The notes: generated by a model from the sequence alone, not told the origin. A DNA stretch of 42,885 nt from Streptosporangiaceae bacterium (GCA_025934635.1 JAICWX010000036.1:1-42885); one strand, 5' to 3'. Positions 15,849 to 24,714 are shown, numbered from the stretch's first letter. Program-made: numbers and translations.

Positions 15849-16517
15849 ATGGGCGAGATGCTGCCGCTATTTCCGCTGGGCGCGGTGCTCTACCCCGGCA
15901 TGCTGCTGCCGCTGCACATCTTCGAGGAACGGTACCGGCAGCTCGTCCGGGACCTGCTGGACGGCCCCGAACCGCGCCGGTTCGGCGTGATCGCGATCCG
16001 GAAGGGGCGCGAGACCGGCATCGACGGCGTGCAGTCGCTGTACGAGATCGGCTGCACCGCCGTCCTGCGCCGGGTCGAGCAGCACGAGGACGGCCGGTAC
16101 GATATCGTCACCGTCGGCACCGACCGGTTCCGGCTGCTCGGGCTCGACGAGACCCGGCCGTACCTGCGCGGCGAGGTCGAGATCCTCGCCGGGGAGCCAG
16201 CCGGCCCGGCCGCGGCCGGGCCCGCCGCGCGGTTCGCCCAGGTCGCGTTCCGCGAGTACCTGGACGCGCTGACCGAATGGGGCGGGGCCACGGTCAGCCT
16301 CGAGGACCTGCCCGACGAGCCGGTCCTGCTGTCCTTCATCGTCGCCGCCGCCATGGTCATCGACCTGCCGGAACGGCAGGCGCTGCTGGCCGAACCGGAT
16401 CCGGTGCGGCGGCTGGGCATGGAACGGGCCCTGCTGGCCCGGGAGACCGCCATGCTGCGCACGACGACCTCCCGGCCCGCCCCCGGCCTCAGGAACACGC
16501 CGTACAGTCCGAACTAG
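15849..16517 (+). CDS. LON substrate-binding domain protein (stand-alone)
   Basis: 222 residues. The opening LPLFPLGAVLYPGMLLPLHIFEERY is the standard start of the Lon N-terminal substrate-binding domain, and IGCTAVLRRVE, DRFRLL and LPDEPVLLSFIVAAAM follow in order. No AAA+ or protease domain follows, so this is the small stand-alone LON-domain type common in actinobacteria and in cereblon-like proteins, not a protease. It may act as a cytosolic substrate adaptor, but its role is unknown. It lies 30 bases after the quinone oxidoreductase, with its own -10-like element at 15837. Confidence 0.9.
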   Translation: MGEMLPLFPLGAVLYPGMLLPLHIFEERYRQLVRDLLDGPEPRRFGVIAIRKGRETGIDGVQSLYEIGCTAVLRRVEQHEDGRYDIVTVGTDRFRLLGLDETRPYLRGEVEILAGEPAGPAAAGPAARFAQVAFREYLDALTEWGGATVSLEDLPDEPVLLSFIVAAAMVIDLPERQALLAEPDPVRRLGMERALLARETAMLRTTTSRPAPGLRNTPYSPN

Positions 16518-16585
16518 GCAGGGGCCGAATAAGGCGGGCCGGCCTGGGCATGTGGGTCAGCGGGGATGACGGGTAGGGGTAAGCC

Positions 16586-17377
16586 ATGGCAGAACCGGAA
16601 ACAGAACCGGAAACGGCAGGAACTGATATCTCGCTGCGTGCCGCCGAACTGGCGGCCGACGTCAGCGAAACCGACCAGCCGCACGAGCGGCGGCGGCTGA
16701 TCAGTGCCTTCGCCGGGGCGGTGACCTCGGGCGCCCGGGCGGCCGGGCGCGGGACGCGCGCCGTCCGGCGGCGCGCGGGCTCGGGCACCGGCTGGCTGGC
16801 GGACCAGGTGGTCGCGATGGCGCCCCGGCTGCGGGTGCGCGACCAGGCGGCACTGCAGGCCCAGTTTCCCGGGAAGTCGCCCGACGAGATCGCCGACGCG
16901 CTCATCGAGGGCGCGTCCCGCGCCGCGGCCGCGACGGGCGGCGCGGCGGGCGTAGCCGCGGCGCTGCCGGTGCTCCCCGCCTTCCCGGCCGAGATCGCCG
17001 CCGAGACGCTGGTCCTGGTGGGGATCGAGCTCAAGCTCGTCGCCGAGCTGCACGAGGCCTACGGCACCCCGGCGCCGGGCAAGCTGCCCGAGCGGATGAG
17101 CGCCTACGTGGCGGCGTGGGCGCACCGCCGCGGCGTGTTCATGATCGAGGGCGGACTGATCTTCGCGGCGGGCTCCCCGCTGGCGCGGCTGCTGCGCCGG
17201 CGGCTGGCCATCCGGGCCGGGCGCAGTGCCTTCTCCCTCGCCCCGATGCTCACCGGCGCCGCCGCGGGCGCGCTGTTCAACCGCCGGGAGACCAGGCGGC
17301 TCGGCCGGGACATCCAGAAGGACCTGCGCCGCCGGGAGATCGGGGGACCCGGGGATGAAGGCCGGTGGGACCGATGA
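16586..17377 (+). CDS. EcsC-like conserved protein
   Basis: 263 residues with a GTAGGGGT ribosome-binding site. An acidic Glu/Pro/Thr N-terminus (1-40) is followed by a basic region. A glycine/alanine-rich amphipathic stretch (about 110-165) contains ATGGAAGVAAALPVLPAFP and LVLVGIELKLVAELHEAYG, which resembles the EcsC family. A further hydrophobic segment near 215-232 may associate with the membrane. EcsC proteins have no known activity. The stop overlaps the ATG of the LLM oxidoreductase by 4 bases, so the two are translated together. The family assignment is moderate and from memory. Confidence 0.65.
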   Translation: MAEPETEPETAGTDISLRAAELAADVSETDQPHERRRLISAFAGAVTSGARAAGRGTRAVRRRAGSGTGWLADQVVAMAPRLRVRDQAALQAQFPGKSPDEIADALIEGASRAAAATGGAAGVAAALPVLPAFPAEIAAETLVLVGIELKLVAELHEAYGTPAPGKLPERMSAYVAAWAHRRGVFMIEGGLIFAAGSPLARLLRRRLAIRAGRSAFSLAPMLTGAAAGALFNRRETRRLGRDIQKDLRRREIGGPGDEGRWDR

Positions 17378-18156
17378 CGCATCTCGCGTTCGAGCTCAGG
17401 ACCAACACGCCTGAATCGCTGATCCCGGCGCTGGCGGAGCGGGTGGAGGCGAGCGGCTACCGGTCGCTGTGGGTCAACCACCCGCCGGACGCGGACGGCA
17501 TCGGCTTCATGGCCGCGATGGCCGCGGCCACCGAGCGGATCACGCTCGGCACCGCCGTCATCCCCATCAGCGCCGTGCCGCCGGACGCCATCTTGCGCCG
17601 GATCGACGAGACCGGCCTGCAAGCCGAGCGGCTGCGGCTCGGCATCGGCAGCGGGTCGGGGGAGCGGCCGCTGCAGCGGATGGCCGAGGCGGTCGCCTAC
17701 CTGCGCGAGCGCACCCCGGCCGAGATCGTGGTCGGGGCCCTGGGCCCGCGGATGCGCGAGCTCGGCGCGACGCTGGCCGACGCGGTGCTGCTGGGCGCGG
17801 TCACTCCGGACCTGGCCCGGGCCGCCGCGGAGGACATCAGGACGCAGGCCAAGGCGGCCAGCCGGCCGGTGCCCGGCGTCTACGTCAACGTCATGACGGG
17901 AGTCGGGGCCGCGCAGCTCGCCGAGCTCGAGGAATCCGCGGCGTTCCTGCAGCGGCTGCCCGCCTACGCCGCGCACTTCCGCCGGGCCGGCATCGGGCCG
18001 GAGCAGGCCTCGATCGCGGCGAGCCAGCTCAGCGACCTGCCCCGGCTGCTCGAGCCGTGGCGGGACACCGTCGACGAGGTGGTGCTCGTCCCGATCCGGG
18101 CGGACGAGGCGGGCCCGGCCCGCGACCTGGTGGACGCGGCCATCGCGGCCTTCTGA
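17374..18156 (+). CDS. LLM class (F420-dependent type) flavin oxidoreductase
   Basis: 260 residues from ATG at 17374, which overlaps the upstream stop (ATGA). A GTG at 17365 in frame is less likely. The luciferase-like TIM-barrel pattern is visible: SLWVNHPPDADGIGFMAAMA, ERITLGTAVIPI (strand 3) and AERLRLGIGSGSGERPLQRM. The barrel then runs to EIVVGALGPRMRELGA and ADAVLLGAV. At 260 residues it is shorter than the 290-340 typical of the family, with a compact middle insertion region, but no frame disruption is seen. Such enzymes in actinomycetes usually use coenzyme F420 to reduce or oxidise small carbonyl or alkene substrates. The substrate is unknown. Confidence 0.87.
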   Translation: MTHLAFELRTNTPESLIPALAERVEASGYRSLWVNHPPDADGIGFMAAMAAATERITLGTAVIPISAVPPDAILRRIDETGLQAERLRLGIGSGSGERPLQRMAEAVAYLRERTPAEIVVGALGPRMRELGATLADAVLLGAVTPDLARAAAEDIRTQAKAASRPVPGVYVNVMTGVGAAQLAELEESAAFLQRLPAYAAHFRRAGIGPEQASIAASQLSDLPRLLEPWRDTVDEVVLVPIRADEAGPARDLVDAAIAAF

Positions 18157-18166
18157 TGCCCGCCCG

Positions 18167-19270
18167 CTACGGCTGCGGGTCGGGAGTACTGAGGAAGTCG
18201 CTGAGCGCGCGGTAGTACGGGGCGACCGTGGTGAGGTCGGCGTATTCCGCGGGGCCGTGCTGCCCCGCCCCGCCCACGCCGAACGCGACGGCGGGGATGC
18301 CCAGCTGGCCGTAGAAGCGCCCGTCGCTGACGCCGTGCTTGCGCAGCAGCCCGCCGGCGTAGCCCTGCCGCCGGGCCGCCTGCTGGAGCCGGCGGACCTC
18401 GGGCTGGCCGGCGTCGGCCCGGTGCGGCGGGTCGAGGATATCCACCACCGGCGTGACGCCTGGCTCGCAGAAGCCCTGCAGGTAGGCGGTGACCTCGGCG
18501 CTGGTCTTGCCGTTCAGGTCGGCGTCCCCGGCCGGGAAGCGGATGTCCAGCAGAGCCTCCGCGTCCTCCGGTACCTGGTTGCGCGCCTGGTTCCGGGTCC
18601 GGACGCGGGCCAGGGTCACCGTGGTCCGCCAGGCTTCCCCGGCCGGGACCGGGTACCTGGCCAGCAGGCTGGCCACGCTGGCCTGCAGCTTGACCAGGGC
18701 GTTGTCACCGAGCCAGGGGTAGGCAGCGTGCGCGTTGCGGCCGGCCGCGAGCAGCCGCACGACCAGCATTCCCTTGCACTCGCTGACGACGTCCAGGCCG
18801 CTGGTCTCGCCGACGACGACGAAACGCCCCCTGACCCCGCGGTCGAGCTGATGCTGGGTGCCGTCCCGGCCGCCGACCTCCTCGTCGGTCACCAGCTGCA
18901 GCGCGACCGGGAACGGCAGCCGGGCCGCGTGCTCCCGGAATACCTGGGCGGCCAGCAGGCCCGACAGCTTCATGTCCTGGGCGCCGCGGGCGAACAGGCG
19001 GTCACCGTCGCGGCGCGGCCGGAACTGGCCGGGCGGAGCCGGCACGACGTCGAGATGGGCGTTGAGGATGACGCGGAAGTCCCGGCGTCCGGGCCCGGGG
19101 TAGACCAGGGCACTCGGCTTGCCGCCGGACTCGAACCGCTCCACCGTGAACCCCGGCCCGACGAAGTCCAGGACGTAGTCCAGGGCCCGGCGGAGCTCGC
19201 CGGGCCGATCGCTGACCGACGGGATGGCCAGAAGCTCACAAGCCCGGCTAAGGAACAGCTCAGCATTCAT
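18167..19270 (-). CDS. M20 family metallopeptidase (ArgE/DapE/ACY1 type)
   Basis: 367 residues, cytosolic. The two-zinc site of the M20 family is complete in the N-terminal half: His72 with Asp74 in NAHLDVVP, Asp99 in ARGAQDMK as bridging ligand, and the general base in TDEEVGG (130-131). The dimerisation lid follows, and the C-terminal zinc-binding His lies in GGAGQHGPAEYADL. The family hydrolyses N-acyl amino acids, short peptides or related amides. The exact substrate cannot be read from the sequence. It converges with the LLM gene, 10 bases apart. Confidence 0.9.
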   Translation of the reverse strand: MNAELFLSRACELLAIPSVSDRPGELRRALDYVLDFVGPGFTVERFESGGKPSALVYPGPGRRDFRVILNAHLDVVPAPPGQFRPRRDGDRLFARGAQDMKLSGLLAAQVFREHAARLPFPVALQLVTDEEVGGRDGTQHQLDRGVRGRFVVVGETSGLDVVSECKGMLVVRLLAAGRNAHAAYPWLGDNALVKLQASVASLLARYPVPAGEAWRTTVTLARVRTRNQARNQVPEDAEALLDIRFPAGDADLNGKTSAEVTAYLQGFCEPGVTPVVDILDPPHRADAGQPEVRRLQQAARRQGYAGGLLRKHGVSDGRFYGQLGIPAVAFGVGGAGQHGPAEYADLTTVAPYYRALSDFLSTPDPQP

Positions 19271-19341
19271 GACTCTATGGTCACACTGGCCCGTGGCTGT
19301 CTCCGCCCGGCGCTCCCCTGTAGGTGCCAGCGGCAGAGGCG

Positions 19342-19920
19342 TCAGTGCCCATGACCGTTGTCCTGCGGCCGTACCGGTTCCTTCGCCCCGCGGGCCTCGA
19401 AGACCAGGCAGGTCGTGGTGGCGTGCGCGAACAGGGTCCCGTCGGGGCCGGTGATCTGGCCGGACGCGGTGGCCACCCGTCGGCCGGCCGTCACCACCTG
19501 CCCGGTCGCGATCACGTGCGGCGTGCGCACGGTGAGCGCCTTGACCAGGTTCACCTTCAGCTCGAGGGTGGTGTAGGCCTGCCCGCGGCCGAGCGAGGAA
19601 TGCACGGCGCAGCCCATGGCCGAGTCGAGCAGGGTGCAGAACACCCCGCCGTGCACCGAGCCGATCGGGTTGTACAGGTGCTCGCCGACCTCCAGGCCGA
19701 ACGCGACCCGGCCCGGCTCGACGCTGTGCACGCTCATGCCCAGCAGGGCGGCGATCGGCGCGCCCGGGATGCGGCCCTCCGCGATAGCGGTCAGGTACTC
19801 CAGGCCGCTGAGGTCACGGGCGAGCGCCGCCCCGATCAGCGGGTCCTGCCAGGTGACCTCGCGGCGGCGCACCGCGTCGTCGCTGGCCGGGGGGATCGCC
19901 TCATGGCTGAGTTCTTGCAT
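19342..19920 (-). CDS. PaaI-type hotdog-fold thioesterase
   Basis: 192 residues from ATG at 19920. The open frame runs further upstream, but similarity starts with the helix just before the hotdog core. The core motif GEHLYNPIGSVHGGVFCTLLDSAMGCAV contains the HGG loop and the downstream Asp that define PaaI/YdiI-like acyl-CoA thioesterases. AYTTLELKVNLVKAL and TASGQITGPDGTLFAHATTTCLVF complete the sheet. Such enzymes hydrolyse aromatic or medium-chain acyl-CoAs in the cytosol. It is divergent from the XRE regulator and probably has a leaderless mRNA (TAAGCT 7 bases before the ATG). Confidence 0.88.
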   Translation of the reverse strand: MQELSHEAIPPASDDAVRRREVTWQDPLIGAALARDLSGLEYLTAIAEGRIPGAPIAALLGMSVHSVEPGRVAFGLEVGEHLYNPIGSVHGGVFCTLLDSAMGCAVHSSLGRGQAYTTLELKVNLVKALTVRTPHVIATGQVVTAGRRVATASGQITGPDGTLFAHATTTCLVFEARGAKEPVRPQDNGHGH

Positions 19921-19927
19921 GGAACCC

Positions 19928-19933
19928 AGCTTA
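19928..19933 (-). promoter_or_regulatory. Leaderless promoter -10 element for the thioesterase
   Basis: On the minus strand TAAGCT ends 7 bases before the ATG at 19920, with no Shine-Dalgarno sequence between. The spacing is typical of leaderless actinobacterial transcripts. Confidence 0.4.
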
Positions 19934-19974
19934 GCCTGCTCATCCGCATCGGTGTCATCCCGCCTTGCCTGGTG

Positions 19975-20017
19975 TTGGCAGGGCAGGCCGGCGACCTCTA
20001 TGGTTGGCACATGCCAA
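19975..20017 (+). promoter_or_regulatory. Promoter with overlapping operator for the XRE regulator
   Basis: A -35-like TTGGCA (19975-19980) is separated by 18 bases from a -10-like TATGGT (19999-20004). An inverted repeat with arms TTGGCA (20004-20009) and TGCCAA (20012-20017) around CA sits directly on the -10/start region. A protein bound there would block the promoter, so autoregulation by the XRE protein is likely. This promoter would give a leader of about 100 bases to the GTG at 20114. Confidence 0.5.
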
Positions 20018-20113
20018 TGGCCAGAACCGTGGGCTCTGGCAGGCTGTGCGCCCGGGAGGGGCATGCCGCGGACCGCCGGCGTTCCCCGAAGCCCGGGCCG
20101 GAGGGCCGCGAGC

Positions 20114-20968
20114 GTGACCGGGACTAGCCCCACGGCGCGCCAGCGTGAGCTGGGCGCGCGACTACGCGGGTTCCGTGCCGAACGCGGCATGACGGTCGAG
20201 CACGTCGCCGGCGAGCTGCTCTGCTCGGCCACCAAGATCAGCCGCCTGGAGACCGGGGCGCGTCGTCCGAGCCTTCGCGATGTGCGGGACCTGTGCGCGC
20301 TGTACGGACTCGACGAGCCGACCTCGGTCGAGCTCATGAGCCTGGCCCGGGGGGCACGTGAGCAGGGCTGGTGGACTAAGTATGAGGATCTCAGCCTAGA
20401 CCCCTATATCGGACTTGAACAGGAAGCTGCGGCGATCACCTGTTTTTCGATGAGCTATTTTCCCGGGCTCCTGCAAACGGCGGGCTATGCCGATAGCATC
20501 ATCAGGGCAATAGCGCCGAAAATGGATTCGCGCATTGCCGGACAGCGCGTGGAGGCCCGGTTGCGCCGTCAGCAGGTCCTGGAGAAGGCTAATCGGCCCC
20601 GATATGATGTGCTGCTCGATGAAGCCGTCATGCACCGCGGCGTTGGCGGGCCGGGAGTGATGGCAGCGCAACTCGACAGGGTTCTCGAGATCATGAGGCG
20701 GAGGAAGGCGGCAGTCCAGGTGATTCCCTTCTCGGCCGGCGCTTATGCGGCCGTTGACGGGTACTTCGCCCTCCTGGAGTTCGGTGAGAACTCGGACCTG
20801 TGGCCGATGGTCTTCGTCGAGGGGCTTTCTGCGAACCAGTACCTCGAGCGCAAGACGGATATAGCTCGCTACCGCGAGACCGTTGAGTATCTGCGTGACC
20901 GCGCACTGAACCTGCGCAGATCGGCAGAGCTGATCATGGCAATACGAGACAATTATGCCAGTAAGTAA
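20114..20968 (+). CDS. XRE-family DNA-binding regulator with DUF5753 domain (WhiJ-like)
   Basis: 284 residues from GTG at 20114, with GGAGG about 9 bases upstream. The N-terminal helix-turn-helix is clear (LGARLRGFRAERGMTVEHVA, then CSATKISRLETGARRP). The DUF5753 domain fills the rest, with FSMSYFPGLLQTAGYAD and YDVLLDEAVMHRGVGGPGVM as its usual landmarks. It is followed 51 bases later by a DUF397 protein, the standard pairing of the WhiJ-type regulators that multiply in streptomycete-like genomes. In the few studied cases the small partner counteracts DNA binding by the large one. The 3' two-thirds of the gene and the DUF397 gene are visibly richer in A/T at third positions than their neighbours, which suggests lateral arrival. 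Confidence 0.92.
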   Translation: MTGTSPTARQRELGARLRGFRAERGMTVEHVAGELLCSATKISRLETGARRPSLRDVRDLCALYGLDEPTSVELMSLARGAREQGWWTKYEDLSLDPYIGLEQEAAAITCFSMSYFPGLLQTAGYADSIIRAIAPKMDSRIAGQRVEARLRRQQVLEKANRPRYDVLLDEAVMHRGVGGPGVMAAQLDRVLEIMRRRKAAVQVIPFSAGAYAAVDGYFALLEFGENSDLWPMVFVEGLSANQYLERKTDIARYRETVEYLRDRALNLRRSAELIMAIRDNYASK

Positions 20969-21019
20969 TCAACTTGCCGCATAGTCTCTCTTCACTTTCC
21001 GTTACTGAAGGGAACTTTA

Positions 21020-21232
21020 GTGTCAAAGCATTCGTCGGCCGCCGAGGGCCTTGAATGGCGTGTCTCGCGAACCTGCGACGCAGGTGCGTGTGTTGGCGTT
21101 GCGCGCAGTGGCGACTCCATCTTGATCGGGAACACCAGTGTTCCCGGCGGGGCCGTTAGCGAATTCTCGATAGAAGAATGGCAGCAGTTCCTGGCAGGTG
21201 TTAAGCTCGGCGATTTCGACGAGCTTACCTGA
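21020..21232 (+). CDS. DUF397 domain protein, partner of the XRE regulator
   Basis: 70 residues from GTG at 21020 with GAAGGGA about 6 bases upstream. The DUF397 pattern is visible in LEWRVSRTCDAGACVGVA, then DSILIGNTSVPGG and FSIEEWQQFLAGVKLGDFD. The family normally has W-x-K-S-S-x-C-x-x-x-x-C-V-E-V. Here the Cys pair, in CDAGACVGVA, is kept. These small cytosolic proteins are encoded beside XRE/DUF5753 regulators and modulate them. It is the last gene of the pair before a strong terminator. Confidence 0.9.
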   Translation: MSKHSSAAEGLEWRVSRTCDAGACVGVARSGDSILIGNTSVPGGAVSEFSIEEWQQFLAGVKLGDFDELT

Positions 21233-21248
21233 GCTTTCCCGGATTTGC

Positions 21249-21283
21249 GTAAGGGCCGATACGGACTATCGGCCCTTACTTTA
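21249..21283 (+). terminator. Rho-independent terminator after the XRE/DUF397 pair
   Basis: Two perfect 13-base arms, GTAAGGGCCGATA (21249-21261) and TATCGGCCCTTAC (21267-21279), enclose a 5-base loop, CGGAC. TTTAT follows. It starts 17 bases after the DUF397 stop and insulates the pair from the AAA ATPase operon. Confidence 0.9.
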
Positions 21284-21325
21284 TCCGCTGATAATCCCTT
21301 GGCACTCTCATGATCCTCGGGCATT

Positions 21326-22852
21326 GTGGACTGGGTGAGTACCCCCGACCCGCCGCCGGACACGCAGGACCTTCGCGGGCTGGCGCGCAGCCTGCGGCTG
21401 CTGTTCGAGTTCGGCACCCAGGCGCTGCTGGAAGACACCGAGCCCTCCGAGTTCGCCGTGCGGATCAGCGGCCACCTCGGCTGCGAGCTGACCGCCATCG
21501 TGCTGGTCGCCGAGAGGTTCCCCAAGTGGGAGCACGTGAACATCCAGCGGGGAGTCGATGCCTATCTGGGTAGCCAGCGAGATGACCCGGAGTGGTTCGG
21601 CCTGCCCGGCAGCGGGCGTCACCCGCACGAGGACATCCTGGCGCTGATCAGCTCCCCGGCCTCGCAGTTCGGGGCGTTCCGGGGGCCCCGGCGGCGCGGT
21701 ATGCCGGGCGGGGACGCCGCCGTCAGCGGCGGCGGGGCCGCGAGCTACGGCACCACCGCGATCGGGCCGGAGGAGAACACCGAGGTCGTGACCTTCGGCC
21801 TGGTCGCGGCGGCCGCGCCGGACGGCGCCCCGGTGGTGATCGGCATCCGGGACGAGAGCCAGTTCGGGGCGCCCGTGTGCAATCTCGAGATACTCGCGGC
21901 CGACCGGGAGGCGGCCGCCGCCACGCGCGACGAGATCGGGCGGCTGATGCGGATCCACGACGTGTACCGCGGCCAGGTTCTCAGCTTCACCGAGAGCGAG
22001 CACCACGGCAACGAGCTCGTCTCCTTCCTGCCCCGGCCCGCGGTCACGGCCCAGGACATCGTGCTGCCCGGCGGCGTGCTCGACAGCATCGAGCAGCACA
22101 TCATCGGCATCGCCGAATGGTCACAGGACCTGCTCAGCGCGGGTCAGCATCTCAAGCGCGGCCTGCTCCTGCACGGACCGCCCGGGACCGGGAAAACCCA
22201 CACGGTCCGGTACCTGACGGCGCGGCTGGCCGAGAGCACGGTCATCTTGCTCACCGGCCGCTCCATCCGGTTCATCGACGCGGCCGCCGCGCTGGCCCGC
22301 CGCCTGCAGCCGTCCATGGTCGTTCTCGAGGACGTCGATCTCGTGGCCACCGACCGTGACTACACGACGGACGGCAACCCCCTGCTGTTCTCCCTGCTCG
22401 ATGCCATGGACGGCATCGGCGCGGACGCCGACGTCACCTTCGTGCTGACCACCAACCGGGCGGACATCCTGGAAAGCGCCCTGGCGGACCGGCCGGGCCG
22501 GGTTGACCTGGCGATCGAGATCCCGCGGCCTGACGCGGGCTGCCGCGAGCGCCTGTTCCGCCTCTATGTACGCGACCTGGCCCTGGACGCCGACCTGGGG
22601 CCGGTGGTGGCGGGCACGGACGGCGTTACCGCTTCCTTCGTCAAGGAAATGATCAGGCGGACCGTCCTGGCGTCGCTGCGGGCGGGCGAGCGGCCGCCGG
22701 TGCTGCGCGACGCCCACTTCACCGCGGTGCTGGCCGAGATGAACGGGGAACGGCAGGCCCTGACCCGCTCCTTGCTCGGAGTCGAGGCCGGCGAGGACGC
22801 CGCCGGAGCGGATCCAGACGGCCGCCTGATCCGTCACCGCCGCTTCCGGTGA
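21326..22852 (+). CDS. AAA family ATPase (BCS1/CDC48-like)
   Basis: 508 residues from GTG at 21326. GTG at 21335 is also possible, and neither has a strong ribosome-binding site. The first 250 residues resemble no domain I know. The AAA module follows: Walker A GPPGTGKT (284-291), Walker B in the BCS1 style MVVLEDVD (331-338), sensor 1 FVLTTNRAD, and an arginine-finger region ALADRPGRVDLAIEIPRP. The helical lid follows in VKEMIRRTVLASLRAG. It has no membrane helix and probably remodels or extracts proteins in the cytosol. The stop overlaps the GTG of the ABC exporter by 4 bases, so its work is probably tied to that transporter or its cargo. Confidence 0.88.
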   Translation: MDWVSTPDPPPDTQDLRGLARSLRLLFEFGTQALLEDTEPSEFAVRISGHLGCELTAIVLVAERFPKWEHVNIQRGVDAYLGSQRDDPEWFGLPGSGRHPHEDILALISSPASQFGAFRGPRRRGMPGGDAAVSGGGAASYGTTAIGPEENTEVVTFGLVAAAAPDGAPVVIGIRDESQFGAPVCNLEILAADREAAAATRDEIGRLMRIHDVYRGQVLSFTESEHHGNELVSFLPRPAVTAQDIVLPGGVLDSIEQHIIGIAEWSQDLLSAGQHLKRGLLLHGPPGTGKTHTVRYLTARLAESTVILLTGRSIRFIDAAAALARRLQPSMVVLEDVDLVATDRDYTTDGNPLLFSLLDAMDGIGADADVTFVLTTNRADILESALADRPGRVDLAIEIPRPDAGCRERLFRLYVRDLALDADLGPVVAGTDGVTASFVKEMIRRTVLASLRAGERPPVLRDAHFTAVLAEMNGERQALTRSLLGVEAGEDAAGADPDGRLIRHRRFR

Positions 22853-24714
22853 GTGAGGCCGACGAGCTGACGGCGGAGCTGGCCGCATCGTACTGGCGGG
22901 CCTATGACCAGCGGCTGGCCGAGACCGGCTTCGGCGTCATCGCCCGGCAGCTGCCGGGCCTGATCGGCCAGGCGATCCGGCTGGGCTGGGAAGCGAACCG
23001 GCGGGACACGGCGGCTGCCATCGGGCTGAACCTGGTCTCGGGGGTGCTGTCCGGCTTCGCCTTGCTGGCGACCACGGGCGTGCTCGAGGCGCTGTTCGCG
23101 GCCGGGCCGACACCGCACCGGGTCCGCGCGGCCCTGCCCTCGCTCATCGTGGTGGCCGTGGCCGTGGCCGGCCGGGCCGCCCTGCAGGCCGCCGCGGGCT
23201 GGGCCCAGTCCAGGCTCCACCCTCAGGTAGACCGGGTAGTGGAGCTCCGCCTGCTGGACCTGACGACCCAGGTCGAGCTGTCCGCTTTCGATGACGCCGA
23301 GTTCTACGACGCCATGCAGCGCGCTCGCGACCGGGGCCTGTACTCAGCTCCCCAGGTCGTGACCAACGTGCTCGACTGCGTGACCGGGGCGGCCGGGATC
23401 GTGTCGGCCGCGGTCGTGGTGGCCGTGCTCCAGCCGGTCCTGCTCGTGCTCCTGCTGCTCGCCGAGCTGCCCGGCGGCTGGGCCGCGGTCCGCGCGGCCC
23501 GGATCGGCTACATCACCAACTTCGCGCTGGCCGACAGCCACCGCCGGAAGTGGATCCTGACCGACCTGATGGCCGAGCGCCGCACCGCGGCCGAGATGCG
23601 CTCCTTCACGCTGCGGCACTTCATGCTGGCCCGGGTGGCCAGGCTGGCCGCCTACGCCCGGGATGCCCAGCTGAAAGCAGCCGGCCGTCAGGCCCTGACC
23701 CGGATCACGGCCCAGGCGGCCGGGGGAGTCGCCACCGCGGCCGTCTATGCCGCGCTGGGGGTCCTGCTCGCCGTCGGCGCGCTGCCGCTGGCCGTCGCGG
23801 GGACGGCGGTGCTGGCCATCCGGTCAGCGCAGGCGTCGCTGAACATGCTGCTGTTCGCGGTGAACCAGTGCTACGAAGAGGGCCTGTACTTCTCGGACTA
23901 CCTGGCCTTCTGTGCCGACGCGGCCCGGCGGATACCGCCGCCGGGCCGCAGGCCCGCACCCGCCGGCTTCGACCGGATCACCGCCGATGCCATCACCTTC
24001 TCCTATCCTGATACCGACGCCGCGGCGCTGCGTGAGGTCAGCGTCGAGATCCGCCGCGGTGAGGTCATCGCCCTGGTGGGCGAGAACGGATCGGGCAAGA
24101 CCACCCTGGCCAAGATCTTGGCGGGCCTCTACCGGCCGGACCACGGGACGGTGCGCTGGGACGATGCTGACATCGCCGGCGTCGATCCCGAATCGCTGCG
24201 GGAACAGATCGCCGTCATCGCCCAGGATCACGCGAACTGGCCGCTGACCGTGCGCCACAACATCGGCATGGGCCGCGGCGCGGATCCGGACGCGCTGGCC
24301 GCAGCGGCGGTGGCGTCCGGGGCGGACACGGTGATCGCCAAGCTCCCGCACGGTTACGACACGCTGCTCGACCGCCGCTTCAAGGACGGGGCCGAGCTAT
24401 CCGGCGGCCAGTGGCAGCGGATCGCGGCCGCCCGCGGTTTCTACCGGTCAGCGTCCCTGCTGATCATGGACGAGCCGACGGCCGCCCTCGACGCCCGCGC
24501 CGAGTATGCCCTGTTCAGCTCCATCCGCGGGCAGGCCGCGGGCCGCAGCGTGCTGCTCATCACGCACCGGCTGGCCAGCGTCAGGCACGCGGACCGGATC
24601 TACGTGCTGCGCGACGGCCAGGTCATCGAGCAGGGCGTGCATGCCGACCTGCTCGCGCTGGGCGGCCAGTACGCCGAGCTGTTCACCCTGCAGGCCTCCC
24701 AGTACGACCGGTAG
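22849..24714 (+). CDS. ABC exporter, fused permease and ATP-binding domains
   Basis: 621 residues from GTG at 22849. The membrane half has about five to six hydrophobic segments (among them 55-78, 98-115, 178-210 and 295-335). The nucleotide-binding domain has Walker A GENGSGKTT, Q-loop IAQDHANWP, signature LSGGQWQRIAAARG, Walker B LLIMDEPTAALDARAE and H-loop ITHRLAS, all intact. It works as a homodimer or heterodimer in the plasma membrane. The layout is that of peptide or lipid exporters, with no C39 peptidase domain. Coupled to an AAA ATPase upstream and followed by a tiny membrane protein, it resembles export modules near peptide natural products, but no precursor peptide was found. Confidence 0.9.
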   Translation: MSEADELTAELAASYWRAYDQRLAETGFGVIARQLPGLIGQAIRLGWEANRRDTAAAIGLNLVSGVLSGFALLATTGVLEALFAAGPTPHRVRAALPSLIVVAVAVAGRAALQAAAGWAQSRLHPQVDRVVELRLLDLTTQVELSAFDDAEFYDAMQRARDRGLYSAPQVVTNVLDCVTGAAGIVSAAVVVAVLQPVLLVLLLLAELPGGWAAVRAARIGYITNFALADSHRRKWILTDLMAERRTAAEMRSFTLRHFMLARVARLAAYARDAQLKAAGRQALTRITAQAAGGVATAAVYAALGVLLAVGALPLAVAGTAVLAIRSAQASLNMLLFAVNQCYEEGLYFSDYLAFCADAARRIPPPGRRPAPAGFDRITADAITFSYPDTDAAALREVSVEIRRGEVIALVGENGSGKTTLAKILAGLYRPDHGTVRWDDADIAGVDPESLREQIAVIAQDHANWPLTVRHNIGMGRGADPDALAAAAVASGADTVIAKLPHGYDTLLDRRFKDGAELSGGQWQRIAAARGFYRSASLLIMDEPTAALDARAEYALFSSIRGQAAGRSVLLITHRLASVRHADRIYVLRDGQVIEQGVHADLLALGGQYAELFTLQASQYDR

